A stretch of DNA of 64,000 bases from the NCBI GenBank assembly GCA_032718475.1, contig JAUCBJ010007463.1, positions 61,025 through 125,024 of the forward strand, in the 5' to 3' direction. The position numbers were made by a program, and so were the translations under genes. How positions within the stretch are numbered: the first letter of the stretch is position 1; each line of letters begins with the position of its first letter. Shown here piece after piece: positions 33,393-44,556 of this stretch. Below the pieces are notes generated by a model, which saw nothing but the letters and a program-made list of their open reading frames with translations, had not been told where the DNA came from and did not search any database. This stretch comes from Nemertoderma westbladi (lineage: Eukaryota; Xenacoelomorpha; Nemertodermatida; Nemertodermatidae).

Positions 33393-33849
33393 CGTACAAA
33401 ACAAAGACCCAAAAACTAAAGACCTGTACCAAACACATGGGTCAACTTTCGTCTATTGTTTTGGTTCCCTAAACACGCCTCTGTAACCTGCTCCTTTACT
33501 TACCTGCTCCTTTATATGGCAATAGTACCTAAAGCTCTTTATGACCTAACGCTCTTTCTCTTTGGGATCTAACGCGACTTTCTTAGTTTTGTACAGGTCC
33601 CAAAGAACGTTAGGGCCCATTGCTATTTAAAGGATCAGGTTTAGTAAAGGAGCAGGTTACAGAGGGGTTAGGGAAACCAAAACAATAAACGAAAGTTAAC
33701 GCATGTTACAAGATTATGCAGGTTACTTTTATTAAAGGCTGAAAGGAGCAGGTTACAGAGGCGTGTTGGGGGAACCAAAACAATAAACGAAAGTTAACGC
33801 ATGTTACAAGATTATGCAGGTTACTTAATTGGGTCTTTTGTTTTGTACT
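33393..33849. mobile_element. Inverted-repeat non-autonomous element
   Basis: The outer ends are inverted copies: GTACAAAACAAAGACCC at 33394 and its inverse near 33831-33848, with one indel. An inner inverted pair uses TTTCGTCTATTGTTTTGGTT (near 33447) against AACCAAAACAATAAACGAAA (near 33673). The right arm is duplicated directly (about 33650-33720 and 33748-33825). There is no coding frame. Diverged pieces of the arm recur at 3070 and 21930. Confidence 0.75.
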
Positions 33850-36040
33850 CACCGACTTGTGAACGGCGTTTCATCGACGAAAGGCATGAACTGTGTGATC
33901 ATTTAAAAATCATTCCACCTCTTGTGGCCTTTGGAATATGTACTGTATGTTCAATATCTAATTGACTTCTGCTCTTTGTAAGTAAAGAGAACCGGAATGT
34001 TCTACAGCACAGTACTGGTAATCAATTAGCCAACAACACCCACTACCTTACAATCAGTAGTAATTAGCTTTCTGATTGTCCTCAGCTATTTCTATTAGTC
34101 CTTAGCTAAGCCTGCTCAACGTGGTAGCAATCTGGTAAGCCTGCTCCACTCCCTGGTAGCAAATCTGTAATATTATGGAACTCCAATCAAGGGTTCGTTC
34201 ACCTGTCATAAAATCAACTGTTTTCTAAAAACGAATTAAGTTGGGTAGATTAACTAAAATGGATAAATTTTTTTTCTTGTAAACTACATTTTGAAGTTCC
34301 AATGTTGGTAGCGAAAAATGGTCAAATATGGGTCAAACCTCAGTGTTTAAGTTGCAGACCAAGGTGAAATAAATGTTCACTATATTATTAATTAATTGAC
34401 TTGTCTGAGGAAGTTTACGTGCAGCATTGTCAATAACTGCGGTGAAAATTTTTGTTGCTTAGCAGAGAATAAGTCAAGGAAATATGTTCCATAATGTTTT
34501 CCAATTAACAGTCACCATCAATACATATTGTTTCATCAAGAGTGACGTCAAACCAATCTGCGATCGCTTTAAGATCTCAAATATTTTCCTCGCGAATTTC
34601 TCGGCTATTTTTATATCAAGTTTAGTAAACGGCGTTGTTTTTATCTTAAACGCATCAGTTTAATGTTGTCATCAATTTATTAATTATTAATAGGATCACT
34701 TAGGGTTGATAAATAATAAAAACGTGGTTCAACATATCGCTCCTATAACCTTGTATTATTATTAGTTCATTCTTGAGATTAAGATGAATGCCGTTGTCAA
34801 ATGCAGGTCATCGAACCAACCAGATGAGGATTTCGGGACAATCCGTGATCCAAAAAACTCTCAAAGTACTTTAGTTTACTATAAAAATTATAATCCCGGG
34901 GTTGAGAATAGTAGCACTTGGGGGTCAGCGAATGATTGACCTTAAAACCCACTCATTCGATATAATTGGAGAATCCACCTCATGAATTTAACAAAGAGCT
35001 TAATCCTTCGTTATGGGAGAGCCATCAATTATAAGTTTGAAGGAAGCAGCGTCCGAACGCGACTAAACAATCACATCACTCACTCGCAGCGATATAAACT
35101 TTCCTGAATTCTAATTATAAATTCCAGTGGACCCGTGGTATTGAATTCGTTTCCCTTGAGGCTCGGAATATGATGGCAGTAATTGATTTCGAATCAATGC
35201 CGACCCATTCACTATTGTTGGAACATAACTCTATTAATTTGATGTGATCGCTTTTCTCCGGAGAACAATCCCGAAGGTCACGAGGCCCCGATTTTGGTAA
35301 GTTTGGGGACATAATAATGATGTAACTGTATTTCTAGAGAATTTAAATAGTCAAGGGCAAGGACCTTCTCGTGTTTCATGCGGAAATAATTATCTAGGTT
35401 ATTTATTAAATATATATTGTGAAAGATTCAAAATAAGTGTGTCGGCCGTTCTATACCCTTATAGATAAATGAGAGGTTCTAGTCAGGTCGGGGTTTGTGT
35501 TGTCTGAATGACTCAGATCGCGGTTTGTGTTGTCTGAATCACTACACTTTTTAATTAATTAGACGACAACTATTGGGTCTAGGCTATGGTTACATTTTTA
35601 CTTACAGTAGCTCCTTGAAATAATTCATTAGGACAATTTTGTTCCGGTCTAGAGTGGCATATCCTGTCGGAAGACAACTGGCACGTTGTGTTTCAGACTC
35701 TAATTACATTATTAGTTGTTCCTTCCCCATGAGAATAATACAACTGACATACCAATCCAACAACATGAGATGATGATTGATACACTGAATATTGCTTCAC
35801 CTCCTACTCTACTTTGGCCTTCTACCCAATGGATGCTTTCCTGTCCCCTATCACGTGCCTCCCTTCCCTCTATTGGCTAATATACTACTTGTCACCTTGG
35901 CACTCAATGGGAGTGTCCCCCCCCCCCCCGCTGCTAGCCTCTACTAGCTATGTTCCCTCTGAGGTGGTTTGACCTCTAACCTTCCTTTCTATGTGGCTTT
36001 GGGGCTTGTGTTGCCCCCCCCCCTCCCCCAATATTGGTTG
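33850..36040. other. No gene recognised
   Basis: AT-rich unassigned sequence. The small minus-strand open frame at 35115-35312 is unsupported. Short C runs lie at 35919 and 36015. Confidence 0.4.
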
Positions 36041-36041
36041 T

Positions 36042-36382
36042 GATACGAGATTGATATTGGTAATCTCGTATCCCCAACATATTGCTAAAATGCCACTATC
36101 CCATTTTCTGGTGGGTAATGAAGTGGAATTGAATCCACTTACTCTCCCCCCCATGCTATCTTCCCAGTGAGAAGATAGCATCAACCTCAAGTGCGGTTCA
36201 ATTCCGCTGGAACCCGATCTAATATCGGGTGTGGGGTGGAGTTCTTTTCTCGGGGTTGGCTTTCCAGGCCGCCCCCTTTGGTTATGATATTGCTACCCCT
36301 CCTTGGTGCAATCGCAACCTATGTTGCACCAATATATCTGACGTCTCTGTTCGAGACAATTGTGGACTCCTCTCACACAATT
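36042..36382. other. Cluster of short perfect hairpins
   Basis: At least eight separate inverted repeats lie in 340 bp: GATACGAGATT (36042/36062), AAGTGGA (36121/36134), ATGCTATCTTC (36153/36171), GCGG around TTCAATT (36193/36204), ACCCGAT (36212/36224), TTGGTGCAA (36303/36324), GTCTC (36343/36353) and AATTGTG (36358/36376). Another, GGGG..GGC/GCC.CCCC, lies at 36252-36275. Stem sequences differ from each other. It could be a structured RNA, the 3' region of the minus-strand gene-like unit to its right, or a mobile-element end. Confidence 0.6.
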
Positions 36383-36389
36383 TTATAAC

Positions 36390-36872
36390 ACTTTGCTCTG
36401 AACTCACTCTATCCTCACTCTACTCTATCCCTCATGGGCCCTATTGCCCCTTATTCTCTCTCTTACAGCTCGCTCCCCACATTTGAATTGCACCCCTCTA
36501 GTTTCGACGCACGTCAATACCTCCTCTCCATACCTTCCTCATGCTCCTATACTCAACCCACACTTTGTTTTACTCTACTCACTCCTGACGAGCCTCACCC
36601 TCCCCTTTTGTGCCGTCGAACTCAAGAAGTGTGATTCGTCTAGTGTCCCATCCTCTTGTCATAGTCAATTCGTCCCCAGTCCCAGTAGCTAGTTGGAAAA
36701 AGGTTATATATGACTATAGTAATTACTCTGATTATATTGATTCTAATTATATTCTATTGATTATTACATATGTACATACTAATTGCACTTTATTAATTTT
36801 TTTGCACTTAGGAGTTCGTATTACTACACGTGTGGTGCCTTCCAGGCACACCTACATCTCCCCCTCCGAGTC
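36390..36872. other. No gene recognised
   Basis: A pyrimidine-rich plus strand with small overlapping open frames. It is probably 3' flank of the minus-strand unit at 36873-39202. Confidence 0.35.
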
Positions 36873-37345
36873 CTAGTTCGCTGTTCCTGTCTTCAGGAAC
36901 CATCTCAGTTCCTTCCCTCTATCATCGTCCTGTCTGGGTCGCTTCCTTCCCTCTGGTTTGTCCTCTTTGAGACTCCTCATCCTCGCCATTACCGCCTTAC
37001 TAATTCCTGTGGTCGATTCCTTGGGCGCTGGTGTTATTAGCTCCCGGTAACGCTTTGCAGGTGGCCCTTCCGAATGCCCCTCCTGCTTCCCCCTGATAGC
37101 GTCCCACAAGATCATTTTCATGGTTTGCGGCACATGCTCCGCCAGAAAATCTCTAAACTCTCCCCTGTTCTCCGGCGTCCATCTATCCAAGTACCTCTGC
37201 GTGTTGATGACCCCACCATACGATGCCGCCGTCGCTACCTCTTGGTATGTAAACGGAAGTCTCCTCTTAATAACTTCCAGATGGGCTTCAAGATTGATGT
37301 TGAAGAAATCCCACCGGAACTCCTGGGCCTTCATACTCTGCCGTA

Positions 37346-37690
37346 TCATATCGCCGACGTCGGCCCACTCCTCGAAGATCTTAAACTTCCCCTCGTCGTC
37401 CATCCAGTTGCACTGGCGCCCATAGTGCCCTCGAAGTTACACTTTGAGCAGCGGTTGTGCAACCTCGGACACGCTCCCATCCTATGGCTCGACTTGCGGC
37501 AGTAGAGGCAGCTCGTCCCCTTCTGGAATCGATACAAACAGCTCTTTTCCTGGTGAGTCAACCTCCCGCAGTAATCGCAGCCGTGTATCAATGCATCCCG
37601 CCCCAAGTCGTCTTTTGCCCCGAGCGGTCTCCTAGGTCTGTGGAGCCATTGGTAAGCAAACTTCTGTCCAAGGCTACGTCCTTGTATCAC
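37346..37690 (-). pseudogene. Zinc-knuckle segment of the minus-strand unit
   Basis: Two complete CCHC knuckles are visible, CDYCGRLTHQEKSC and CLYCRKSSHRMGAC (C-x2-C-x4-H-x4-C). A third begins CSKCNFEG, and its histidine and last cysteine lie in the next frame (the frame open from 37403 leftwards). That is direct evidence of a one-base frameshift there. Triple knuckles occur in retroelement Gag proteins and in domesticated derivatives. Confidence 0.65.
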
Positions 37691-38348
37691 CTCGGCATTG
37701 TCTCTCCAAACACTACCCGTGGTGCCGTTCCCGGTTGCTCGCTCAACCTGATAGTTCTCCCCGCGAAATCAATCGTTGGCTCCTCATGCACCCAGGTCCG
37801 CTTGCCGGGTTTATCTCTCAGTCTTTTCCTAGTGAAATCGCCCTCAGAGCCCGCTGGCATGGGCATCGCTTGCAATCCTGATGTTGACTGTTTCGGCGAT
37901 TCTTCCGTCCATCCTAGCTCCTCCCCCAGAAACTCGCCCGAGCTCCCTGATCCCCACCTCAGCTCATCTAAGCTCTGGGCCTCGAACCTGTAGTCCTCTC
38001 CCATAGCCTCCGCCTCTCTTTCATCTGCCTCCCTCCTTTCTCGTCTGGCGACTTCTTCCATTCGCTTCTCCTCAAGTCTATCTGCCTCCAGCTTCTCCCA
38101 CCTCTGATATGGTGTATCCACCTCCCTGTCTACTAGATGCCGGCAGTTGTAGTGCACCGACTTGCCCTTCAGCCCCGGGTGGTCTGCCAGACCTTCGAAG
38201 GCCACCTTGGAGGCTCTTCTGTAGTTAAGAGGTGATCCTGATAGCAGAAACGCTGCTGGCTCTCTTCCGATAACCACGGCCATGAATAGGTTTAGCAAAC
38301 CTATCATTATCCAATCCTCCTGTAGGATATATTGCTTTTGATATATCT

Positions 38349-38920
38349 TTATCGCTCCTCTCCGGAGCTGATACACCTCCTGTTTCCTGGCTTCACTCCC
38401 CATTTCAGCAAGTTCGCCAGCTCCGCTCCGTACTCCTCCCAAAACTTACCCCAGTTCATCGGCTTGTGGAGCCCCATGAGCTGGCCCATTGCCACTGCTT
38501 TGCAATGTCCTGTCTTCTCTACCAATCCCAACCCGTCTGGCCCTGTCATGGCCATATAGACCGCTTGCATGTCCAGGAGGTTGGGGGTCTCCAGTCCGAC
38601 AATCCTCCCCACATCGTCGCGGATTGCCAATCTCACCTTCATCGTTGACTTCTCCCTTACTAGGTCCTGCACCGCCCTTGGCAACCGGTTTAATTTCAGC
38701 CCGCTCTTCTTCCCATACGTTCCTAGATCGAATAGGAATATGTCTCCATTTGGAGCAGCCAAATGCAGTAGTATGGTTCTAGCCGACCCCGCCAACCCTC
38801 TTCTCGAACCCTCGTCATCTTCCACAGTCCCCTCGTCGTCCAGGACCATGTATCCTCCCCTGTTCACGGACTCTACACAAACCTCCTCCAGTCCTTTCTC
38901 GGTGGTTCCCTCGGATACTT
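38349..38920 (-). pseudogene. DEDD 3'-5' exonuclease-like domain, degenerate
   Basis: The minus-strand frame ending at 38349 is open rightwards beyond 38867 to about 38920. Landmarks fit the DEDD (DnaQ/RNase D-type) fold: VCVESVNRGGYMVLDDEG for Exo I (D-x-E), LLHLAAPNGDIFLFDLG for the following strands, STMKVRLAIRDDVGRIVG at Exo II with its aspartate, and NLLDMQAVYMAM at the helix that normally reads FDTQxAA. The Exo III Y/HxxxD is not evident before the next frameshift. The arrangement is closest to EXD1-like proteins. Assignment is by pattern only. Confidence 0.5.
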
Positions 38921-39206
38921 CGGTATCCCGAACTTTGCTTTGACTCCTTTCACTACATAGTGGAAATGCTCGAGGATCGCGTTGTCTAGCGACGGTGTCC
39001 CATAGGTCCCGACCAGTCGCCTCTCGTCCATCTCCCTGAAGTGGTCCTGCAGTGCCCGCGCTTTGTGACCCTTCGCTAGCAGCTCGTAGTGCCTTTGCGT
39101 GAAGTCCACTAGTATCTCCTTTCCTCTCCTTTCCATCTTTCTCTTCTTAACAAGTCTCTCCGCCATTACGAACACTCTCGCTCGCTCACCCGCTTGGTGG
39201 TGCCTT

Positions 39207-40030
39207 GCCTCGTGTTGTTGCATACAAGATAATGCCATAGCGTTTCTCCGTGTGTCGCATCACCTTAATCTTAATTGGCCCGAACATGTCTACGCCGCAG
39301 TGCGTGAATGGCGGGTTGTGTTGTCTTACTCTATTGGCCGGTAATGGTGCCATCTCCTGTACGACCCTCTCCTTTCTCGTCCGTCGGCAGGTCTGGCACT
39401 GCCCCACTACTGCCTTCACCTTCTTCCTCAACTGTGTGATCCAGAACATCCTCCGTATCTCTGCGAGAGTCTGGTTGGTGCCTCCATGTAATATCGACTT
39501 ATGGGAGTCCCAAATGATCTGGTGGACTATCAGCGATCTGTTGGGAATGATTATGGGTTTTGGTGGGATAACTAGGCTGTTGTTATTCAGCACTCTAGAG
39601 TTCATCACCAGAATCCCATCATCGTTTAGTTGTGGGGACAGCATGTTGAGCTCGCTGTCTCGACGAAGATGTTGTTGCCTGCTAACTCTATCCACTTTGT
39701 CGGCGTAGTACCTTCTCTGCTCGTACCGTATTACGGCCTTAGCTGCTCCCTCCAGATCGATGTTTGGTTTCCTCTTGGCATCCTTGCCAACTCCCTTAAG
39801 GAAATCCCCGTAGGCCCTCCAATATGCTACCAACTTCTTGGTTTTGTACCAGCTGAGTAACCTGTCCGTCGGGTTGTCGCATGGGTCTTCTGACTTCGGT
39901 GGCACCTCCTTGATCTCCCTCACCATCTGACTAAATATCTCTTCCCCTTCTGAATCTTCCTACTCTTCCTCTGGTGCTACTTCCTCCGAGCCCGGGTCCA
40001 CCTTCCTCATTGGTGGCCAGGCTGATCTAT
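39207..40030 (-). pseudogene. BEL/Pao retrotransposon fragment: integrase N-terminal zinc domain and start of core
   Basis: One frame, with an in-frame TAG at 39960-39962, encodes the region before a BEL/Pao integrase and the integrase itself. LSPQLNDDGILVMNSRVLNN is the conserved stretch before the zinc domain. The HHCC zinc domain follows (SHKSILHGG...FWI...CQTCRR), then HCGVDMFGPI with the first catalytic Asp. It stops at LYATTRG, well before the second Asp and Glu. Upstream it is joined to a non-LTR element at about 40030; downstream it meets the exonuclease-like unit at about 39205. It is non-functional. Confidence 0.8.
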
Positions 40031-42087
40031 CGTTAAGTATCTGAGCTATTGTTGATCTACTTGGTCGAAATCCGTTTTGGCTCTTACGCAGTAGTTTCTC
40101 TATGTGAGGCCTAATCCTATATAGAATCATTTTATTGTATATTTTGGCAGCTACCACAAGCAGACAGATCCCACGATAGTTTGTTGGTATGCCGAGGTCT
40201 CCTTTCTTGGGGAGAGGCTTTAGTTGACCTTTAGTCCAAATTGGTGGTGGCTTTTCCCCTTTTAACATCCGGTTGCAAACATTCAATAATGGTCTATTTA
40301 GCACTCCGGTTTTCCATAACTCCGCTGGGATTTCATCTAATCCACTCGCTTTATTATTGGACATGCTTTTAATGCTTCTTTGGAGTTCGGCAGGTGTGAA
40401 GTCCCCTGTTTCTATAGGTAGTGTCTTGTCATATATTTTCCTTGTAGGGCTGACCTCGATGTTTGGTGGCTGCCCAAGCAAGTTGCTGAAGTGATTTTTC
40501 CACTTCCCAACACGTTCTTCAGGACTATCGGCTTTGAGGCGCCCCTTTGCACAACTTTTCCGACCAGATATCTCATTTACAGTTTGCCAGGTAAGTCTTG
40601 ATTGTTGCTGTATGTGAGCAGTTGTAATTGCTTCAGTTTTATCCTGTATGTACTTTTCCTGGCTGATGTTGTAGGCCAATTTAAGATCGTCCTTAGCTTT
40701 CTCAACCTTGTTAATGTTTTCGGTTGTTGGTTGTTCGGTTTTAACTTTGTAGGCTATCTTAAGATCTTCTCTCTTACAAGTAACCTCAGAGTTTTGCCAT
40801 GGCACATACTGTTTTCGTTTAGGTTTCTGGGGGATATGCCTCTTAGCTGATTCCTTGTGGGCTGTTATTATATTCTGGTATATTGAATCGGTGGATTGGT
40901 CTTCATCCATTGACTGAAGTGCTTCAAAGCGGTTTTGAACTTCTACTGTATAAGCATCCTTTACAGCATTGTCAGTTCTGAGTTTCTCCCAGTCATAGTT
41001 GATTTGCTTGCTTGTCCTGGGTTTGCTGGCTCTCAAACTGAGTCTGATCTCTGCAGTCACAATTCTGTGGTCCGAACCAATTAGGTTGAACGAGCTGTAT
41101 GCCTCGCAGTTGATCATGCTATTTCTCCACTTTTTGTTTATAAGGATGTAATCCAGTTGTGCTTTGGTTCCATTAGGGTATTGAAAGGTCCATAGCTTCC
41201 CCTTACTCTTTTCGAATGTGTTGTTTGTTGGTATCAATTCACATTCTTCCATTAGGTCTAATAGTAAGTACCCATTTCTGTTAGAACTGGTGTTATAGGT
41301 GTAACCCTTGATGTCTTCTGGGCCAATTTGCACATTCAGGTCACCAGCAATGACTTTAACATTGTGTTTGGGGATGTCCTTAATAAGTCCAGTCAGTTCT
41401 TCATAAAACTTGACTGCTTGTTCTGGCTCTGATGCATTGGTTGGACTGTAGCAACATATAACTGTTGTCTTGGGATTCCCATCAAATGTTGCGATCATAA
41501 CCCTGGAATTTATAGATTCGATGTTGTTTAGGGTCTTAAGTGCAAATGGGCTTAGCAGAATTCCTACTCCACCAATTGATGCATTGGCCGAGTTTCTTAC
41601 TGCTGAGCTTGTTACTAACGTCCATCCATTTCCAATGTCATTGTACTTCATGGCAGTGTCTTCATGACAAATCCGATGTTCTTGGATGCAGATGATGTCG
41701 ATGTTATATTCCATTGCCAGAGCGACCATGTCACCCTGTTTGCTCTGTGCTTTCAGCGTGCGTGCGTTCATTGTAGCAATCTTTAGTGTCTTTTTACATT
41801 TCAACAGGTTGGTTCTTCTTTCTTCTCTGTCTTCTGTTCCAGTAGCCAATTTATCGACCCCAGCCTGGTGTACCACTGAGGGACGCGGTCCTTGTTGACC
41901 CGGGCGACGACCGAGCCGGTATTTCTCCTGGAGGGTTCTCATACTCATATCTTTCAGTTGCGGGGGTAAACCGCTTGTGGTCGCAACTCCTACAAGCGTC
42001 TTCGCAGTAGGTCGCCGTTGGTTGATTACCTTCCGCCGACCTTGTCAGCATGTCTAGCCGTTGGTTGATTACCTTCCGCCTATCCAT
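39960..42087 (-). CDS. Non-LTR retrotransposon endonuclease/RT, truncated and fused to BEL sequence
   Basis: A 662-codon open frame (41948-39960) carries an APE-type endonuclease at about residues 55-320: IATMNARTL, IICIQEHRI, VIAGDLNVQIG, QLDYILINKKWR and IGSDHRIV are the expected catalytic-core motifs. A linker and the start of a reverse transcriptase follow (NNKASGLDEIPAELW, KPLPKKGD, NYRGICLLVVAAKIYNKMIL, QNGFRPSRST). The RT stops before motif A. The last 24 residues are BEL-derived. A small overlapping frame at 42087-41851 is probably the 5' end of the same element; it has a 24-bp direct repeat (near 42010 and 42060). Loss of the 3' end is unusual, since these elements are normally 5' truncated. 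No active polymerase can be made. Confidence 0.85.
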
Positions 42088-42610
42088 GGCCTACAGCCCT
42101 GCTGCCGACTGTAGGGGTCCATTTGTTACACCCTGAACCAAGTGTGCCTCCTGGGTTAGGTTACCTAACACTGGTAGAGGAGCATCCAGTATAGACAGGG
42201 CGGGGCTTGTATCATCTCTAATGCAGATGCGTATCAAGCCTTTGCCTTCAATGGTGCCCTAGGCGCTATAGCCCTCAATGACTTATTTAGTTGACGGGGC
42301 TGAACCAACCCACTCTTGATCAACTAAATAATGAATAGGCTATGCTTATCGGGCCTGCCCTACTGGGCTGACAGCTACAGGTAGTACCACATTACTGCCA
42401 TAGTGGTAGCAGGATCTGGGGACCTGACCTGACCTGATTACGTCCTGTGGGCTCTCTCATCTACCTGATATCAGACATACAGGTGCACCGCACACTAAGC
42501 CTTTGTCGGTCCCAGCAAGTTAGCTAGATAACTCGCCATAACCTGCCAATCAGATGACTTGAACAAATGTGTTCACATGTGATCACATTGGATGAAATCT
42601 GCTTTTTCTG
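42088..42610. other. Probable 5' UTR of the non-LTR element and broken 5' end of the Gypsy element
   Basis: No coding sequence is recognised. The left part is likely the minus-strand 5' leader of the non-LTR element. No sequence similar to the Gypsy LTR at 46634 was found, so the Gypsy element lacks its 5' LTR here. Confidence 0.4.
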
Positions 42611-42907
42611 GTGGCCTGTACTGTAACTAACTTGGCCAGTAAACCCCGTCAGGACCAGGTGGCCACTCTCTTTTCGTACTGCCACCCAGATTTTTTAAAC
42701 CGAATCCAATACACCATGGGGATTCCCCGGGACACAGACAAAACAATGGATGAAATCCTAAGTGAAATCCGTGCGCATCTGAGGGAAGAACAAAATCTTA
42801 CCGTTGACAGGTACGAGCTGGTTCGCCAAAAACAGCAAGAAGGGCAGGATTTCGAAGAATTCTATATCCGCCTTCGTGAGTTAGCGGATGATGCCATGGT
42901 AGAGTGA
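42611..42907 (+). pseudogene. Gypsy gag fragment
   Basis: It encodes a retrotransposon Gag-type helical region, with YELVRQKQQEGQDFEEFYIR and LRELADDA as recognisable parts of the Gag capsid domain. The N terminus is missing. A frameshift near 42900 moves the reading to the next open part (DNRRLDNALLVCGLRDNETR). Confidence 0.75.
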
Positions 42908-42917
42908 CAATAGACGA

Positions 42918-43730
42918 TTGGATAATGCCCTTCTTGTATGTGGCCTCAGAGACAATGAAACCCGGCGGGAAATATTCAGTAAAAAACCTGCCCTATCCCT
43001 CACTGAAACCATGGACTTCTGTCGCAACCGCGAACTTGCCACCAAGAAAGGACAGTGGCTCAAACATGAGGTTAAAGCTGTGCAACAATATTCCCATGGT
43101 GGACAACAACGCGGGCGCTCTAAAAGTCGCTACAGACAACACAAGGAAGGGAAAAATTATAGCAGAAACCCTTCAAACTCCCAAAACCGGAAACCGGTGC
43201 CGAAAGATAAAGGTATGTGTTATCGGTGCGGTGGCCATTGGCCACATGACAACCAAAACCCCTGCCTAGCCGAAGGTATAAAATGTCTTAACTGTGGCAA
43301 GAAAGGGCATCTAAGTAAATGCTGCCAATCAAACAAGGTGAAACCCAAAGTTTATGGCGCCATAATGATTTCTGAAATTGGAGATAATAAAATGCATAAT
43401 AAACCTTTTTTTCAAATAAAATTCCTGGGGAATAAAGTTTGCATCGCCGACACCGGTGCGCAAGTAACAGCTGCCGGTATAGCAGTTCTACACGACTGGC
43501 GACTTACACAACATGACCTTGAGGATCCAGACGCTCCACTGTCAGCCGCCAATGGCAAACCTATCCAGTGTATAGATCGACTTAAACTCAAACAAACACT
43601 GGGGAATAATGAATTTACTGACTGGGTTTATATATGCCCTGGAATCAACTACGGTGAAATATATTTATCTCTTCCTTCATGCAAAGGCCTGGGTATTGTA
43701 CATGAACGATTTCCCACGCCAGTCCACTAA
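42918..43730 (+). pseudogene. Gypsy gag C-terminus and aspartic protease
   Basis: This continues Gag (LVCGLRDNETRREIF), then a first zinc knuckle-like CYRCGGHWPHDNQNPC, a canonical CLNCGKKGHLSKCC knuckle, and an aspartic protease with the catalytic IADTGAQVT motif. The knuckles package RNA and the protease matures the polyprotein. A stop at 43728-43730 and a frame change separate it from the RT. Confidence 0.85.
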
Positions 43731-43981
43731 CTCAGTGGGATTGAGCCTTCATCTGAGCGAGAGGTGGATGATAATACCTCAAGGAAAGGGATAAACTCCG
43801 AGAAGGAAAAATAAAAACTTCTCAGCGAGTTTGCCGATGTATTCTTTAGTGAGGGTGAGCGGTTGAAAACCATGACCGGCCCATCTATGGAGATTAAGCT
43901 GGTCGACAGCCGTTCAAATTATACACCCACCATTCAATTCCATATGCTTATCGCGATAAAGCGAAGGAAGCTATTGACGGA

Positions 43982-44494
43982 ATGCTTGCCAATGGTATAA
44001 TTGAACATATCGGCGATCGATCGACCGACTGGGTTCACCCAATGGTTATATGCCCCAAGCCAAACCGCCCTGGCAAAATCCGTGTAACCATTGACCTAAC
44101 TAAACTGAACCACCAAGTAAAGCGACCAGTCCACAATAGCCGCTCACCTTGGGATATAATTTCCAAAAGAAACCCGAACTCCAACCTGTTTACATCTTTG
44201 GATGCCAAATCTGGCTACTGGCAGATTGAGTTGGCTGAGTCGAGCCGAGATCTCACAAAATTTATAACACCGTGGGGGTGTTTTCGGTATTGTAGAGCCC
44301 CCATGGGCCTAATAAGTACTGGAGATTCATACAACTACCGTGGGGACATGGCGTTACTGGGACTAGAAAATGTGCACAAAATTGTGGATGATATCCTCAT
44401 AGAAAGCAGTGATATCAACCAGCACATATCCCATGTTCAGGCCGTCCTGCAACGTTGTCGAGAAAACTCCATTACACTTCACCCTGACAAATAG
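43982..44494 (+). pseudogene. Gypsy reverse transcriptase
   Basis: RT motifs in order: GIIEHIGDRSTDWVHPMV, IRVTIDLTKLN, LFTSLDAKSGYWQIEL (motif A aspartate), FRYCRAPMGL and KIVDDILIES (the xVDD catalytic box). The region before 43982 continues in the same frame back to about 43810 but is disrupted. The frame stops at 44492-44494 just after HPDK, where the RT connection domain would follow. Confidence 0.9.
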
Positions 44495-44556
44495 AAAAAG
44501 TTCGGGGGATACAGGAGTATGATACTCCTCAAAATATAACTGATCTCTGAAGCTTC

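Larger units (their letters stand above)
36873..39202 (-). pseudogene. Gene-like unit: DEDD-exonuclease-like domain plus three CCHC knuckles
   Basis: Reading leftwards, open frames at 39238-38873, 38867-38349, 38442-37687, 37690-37346 and 37403-36873 abut or overlap, each in a new frame. This is the pattern of one long coding region with single-base indels. The order is a basic N-terminal part beginning near MAERLVKKRKMERRGKEIL, an exonuclease-like domain, a charged Glu/Arg-rich region, three zinc knuckles, and a C-terminal domain I do not recognise. An exonuclease of this family (as in EXD1/EXD2) trims or binds RNA or DNA; CCHC knuckles bind nucleic acid. It follows a BEL/Pao integrase fragment in the same orientation, so it may be mobile-element cargo or a host gene into which elements inserted. 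The frameshifts argue against a working protein unless there are sequencing errors. Confidence 0.5.

Noticed and set aside
36193-36207. tRNA gene suggested by GGTTCAATTCC (B-box/T-arm-like)
   Set aside because: No matching acceptor stem, D-arm or anticodon arm at the right distances; a GGGTTCC partner is missing upstream.
37074-38943. Plus-strand frames of 80-180 codons
   Set aside because: They are antisense shadows of the minus-strand exonuclease/CCHC unit, which has recognisable motifs.
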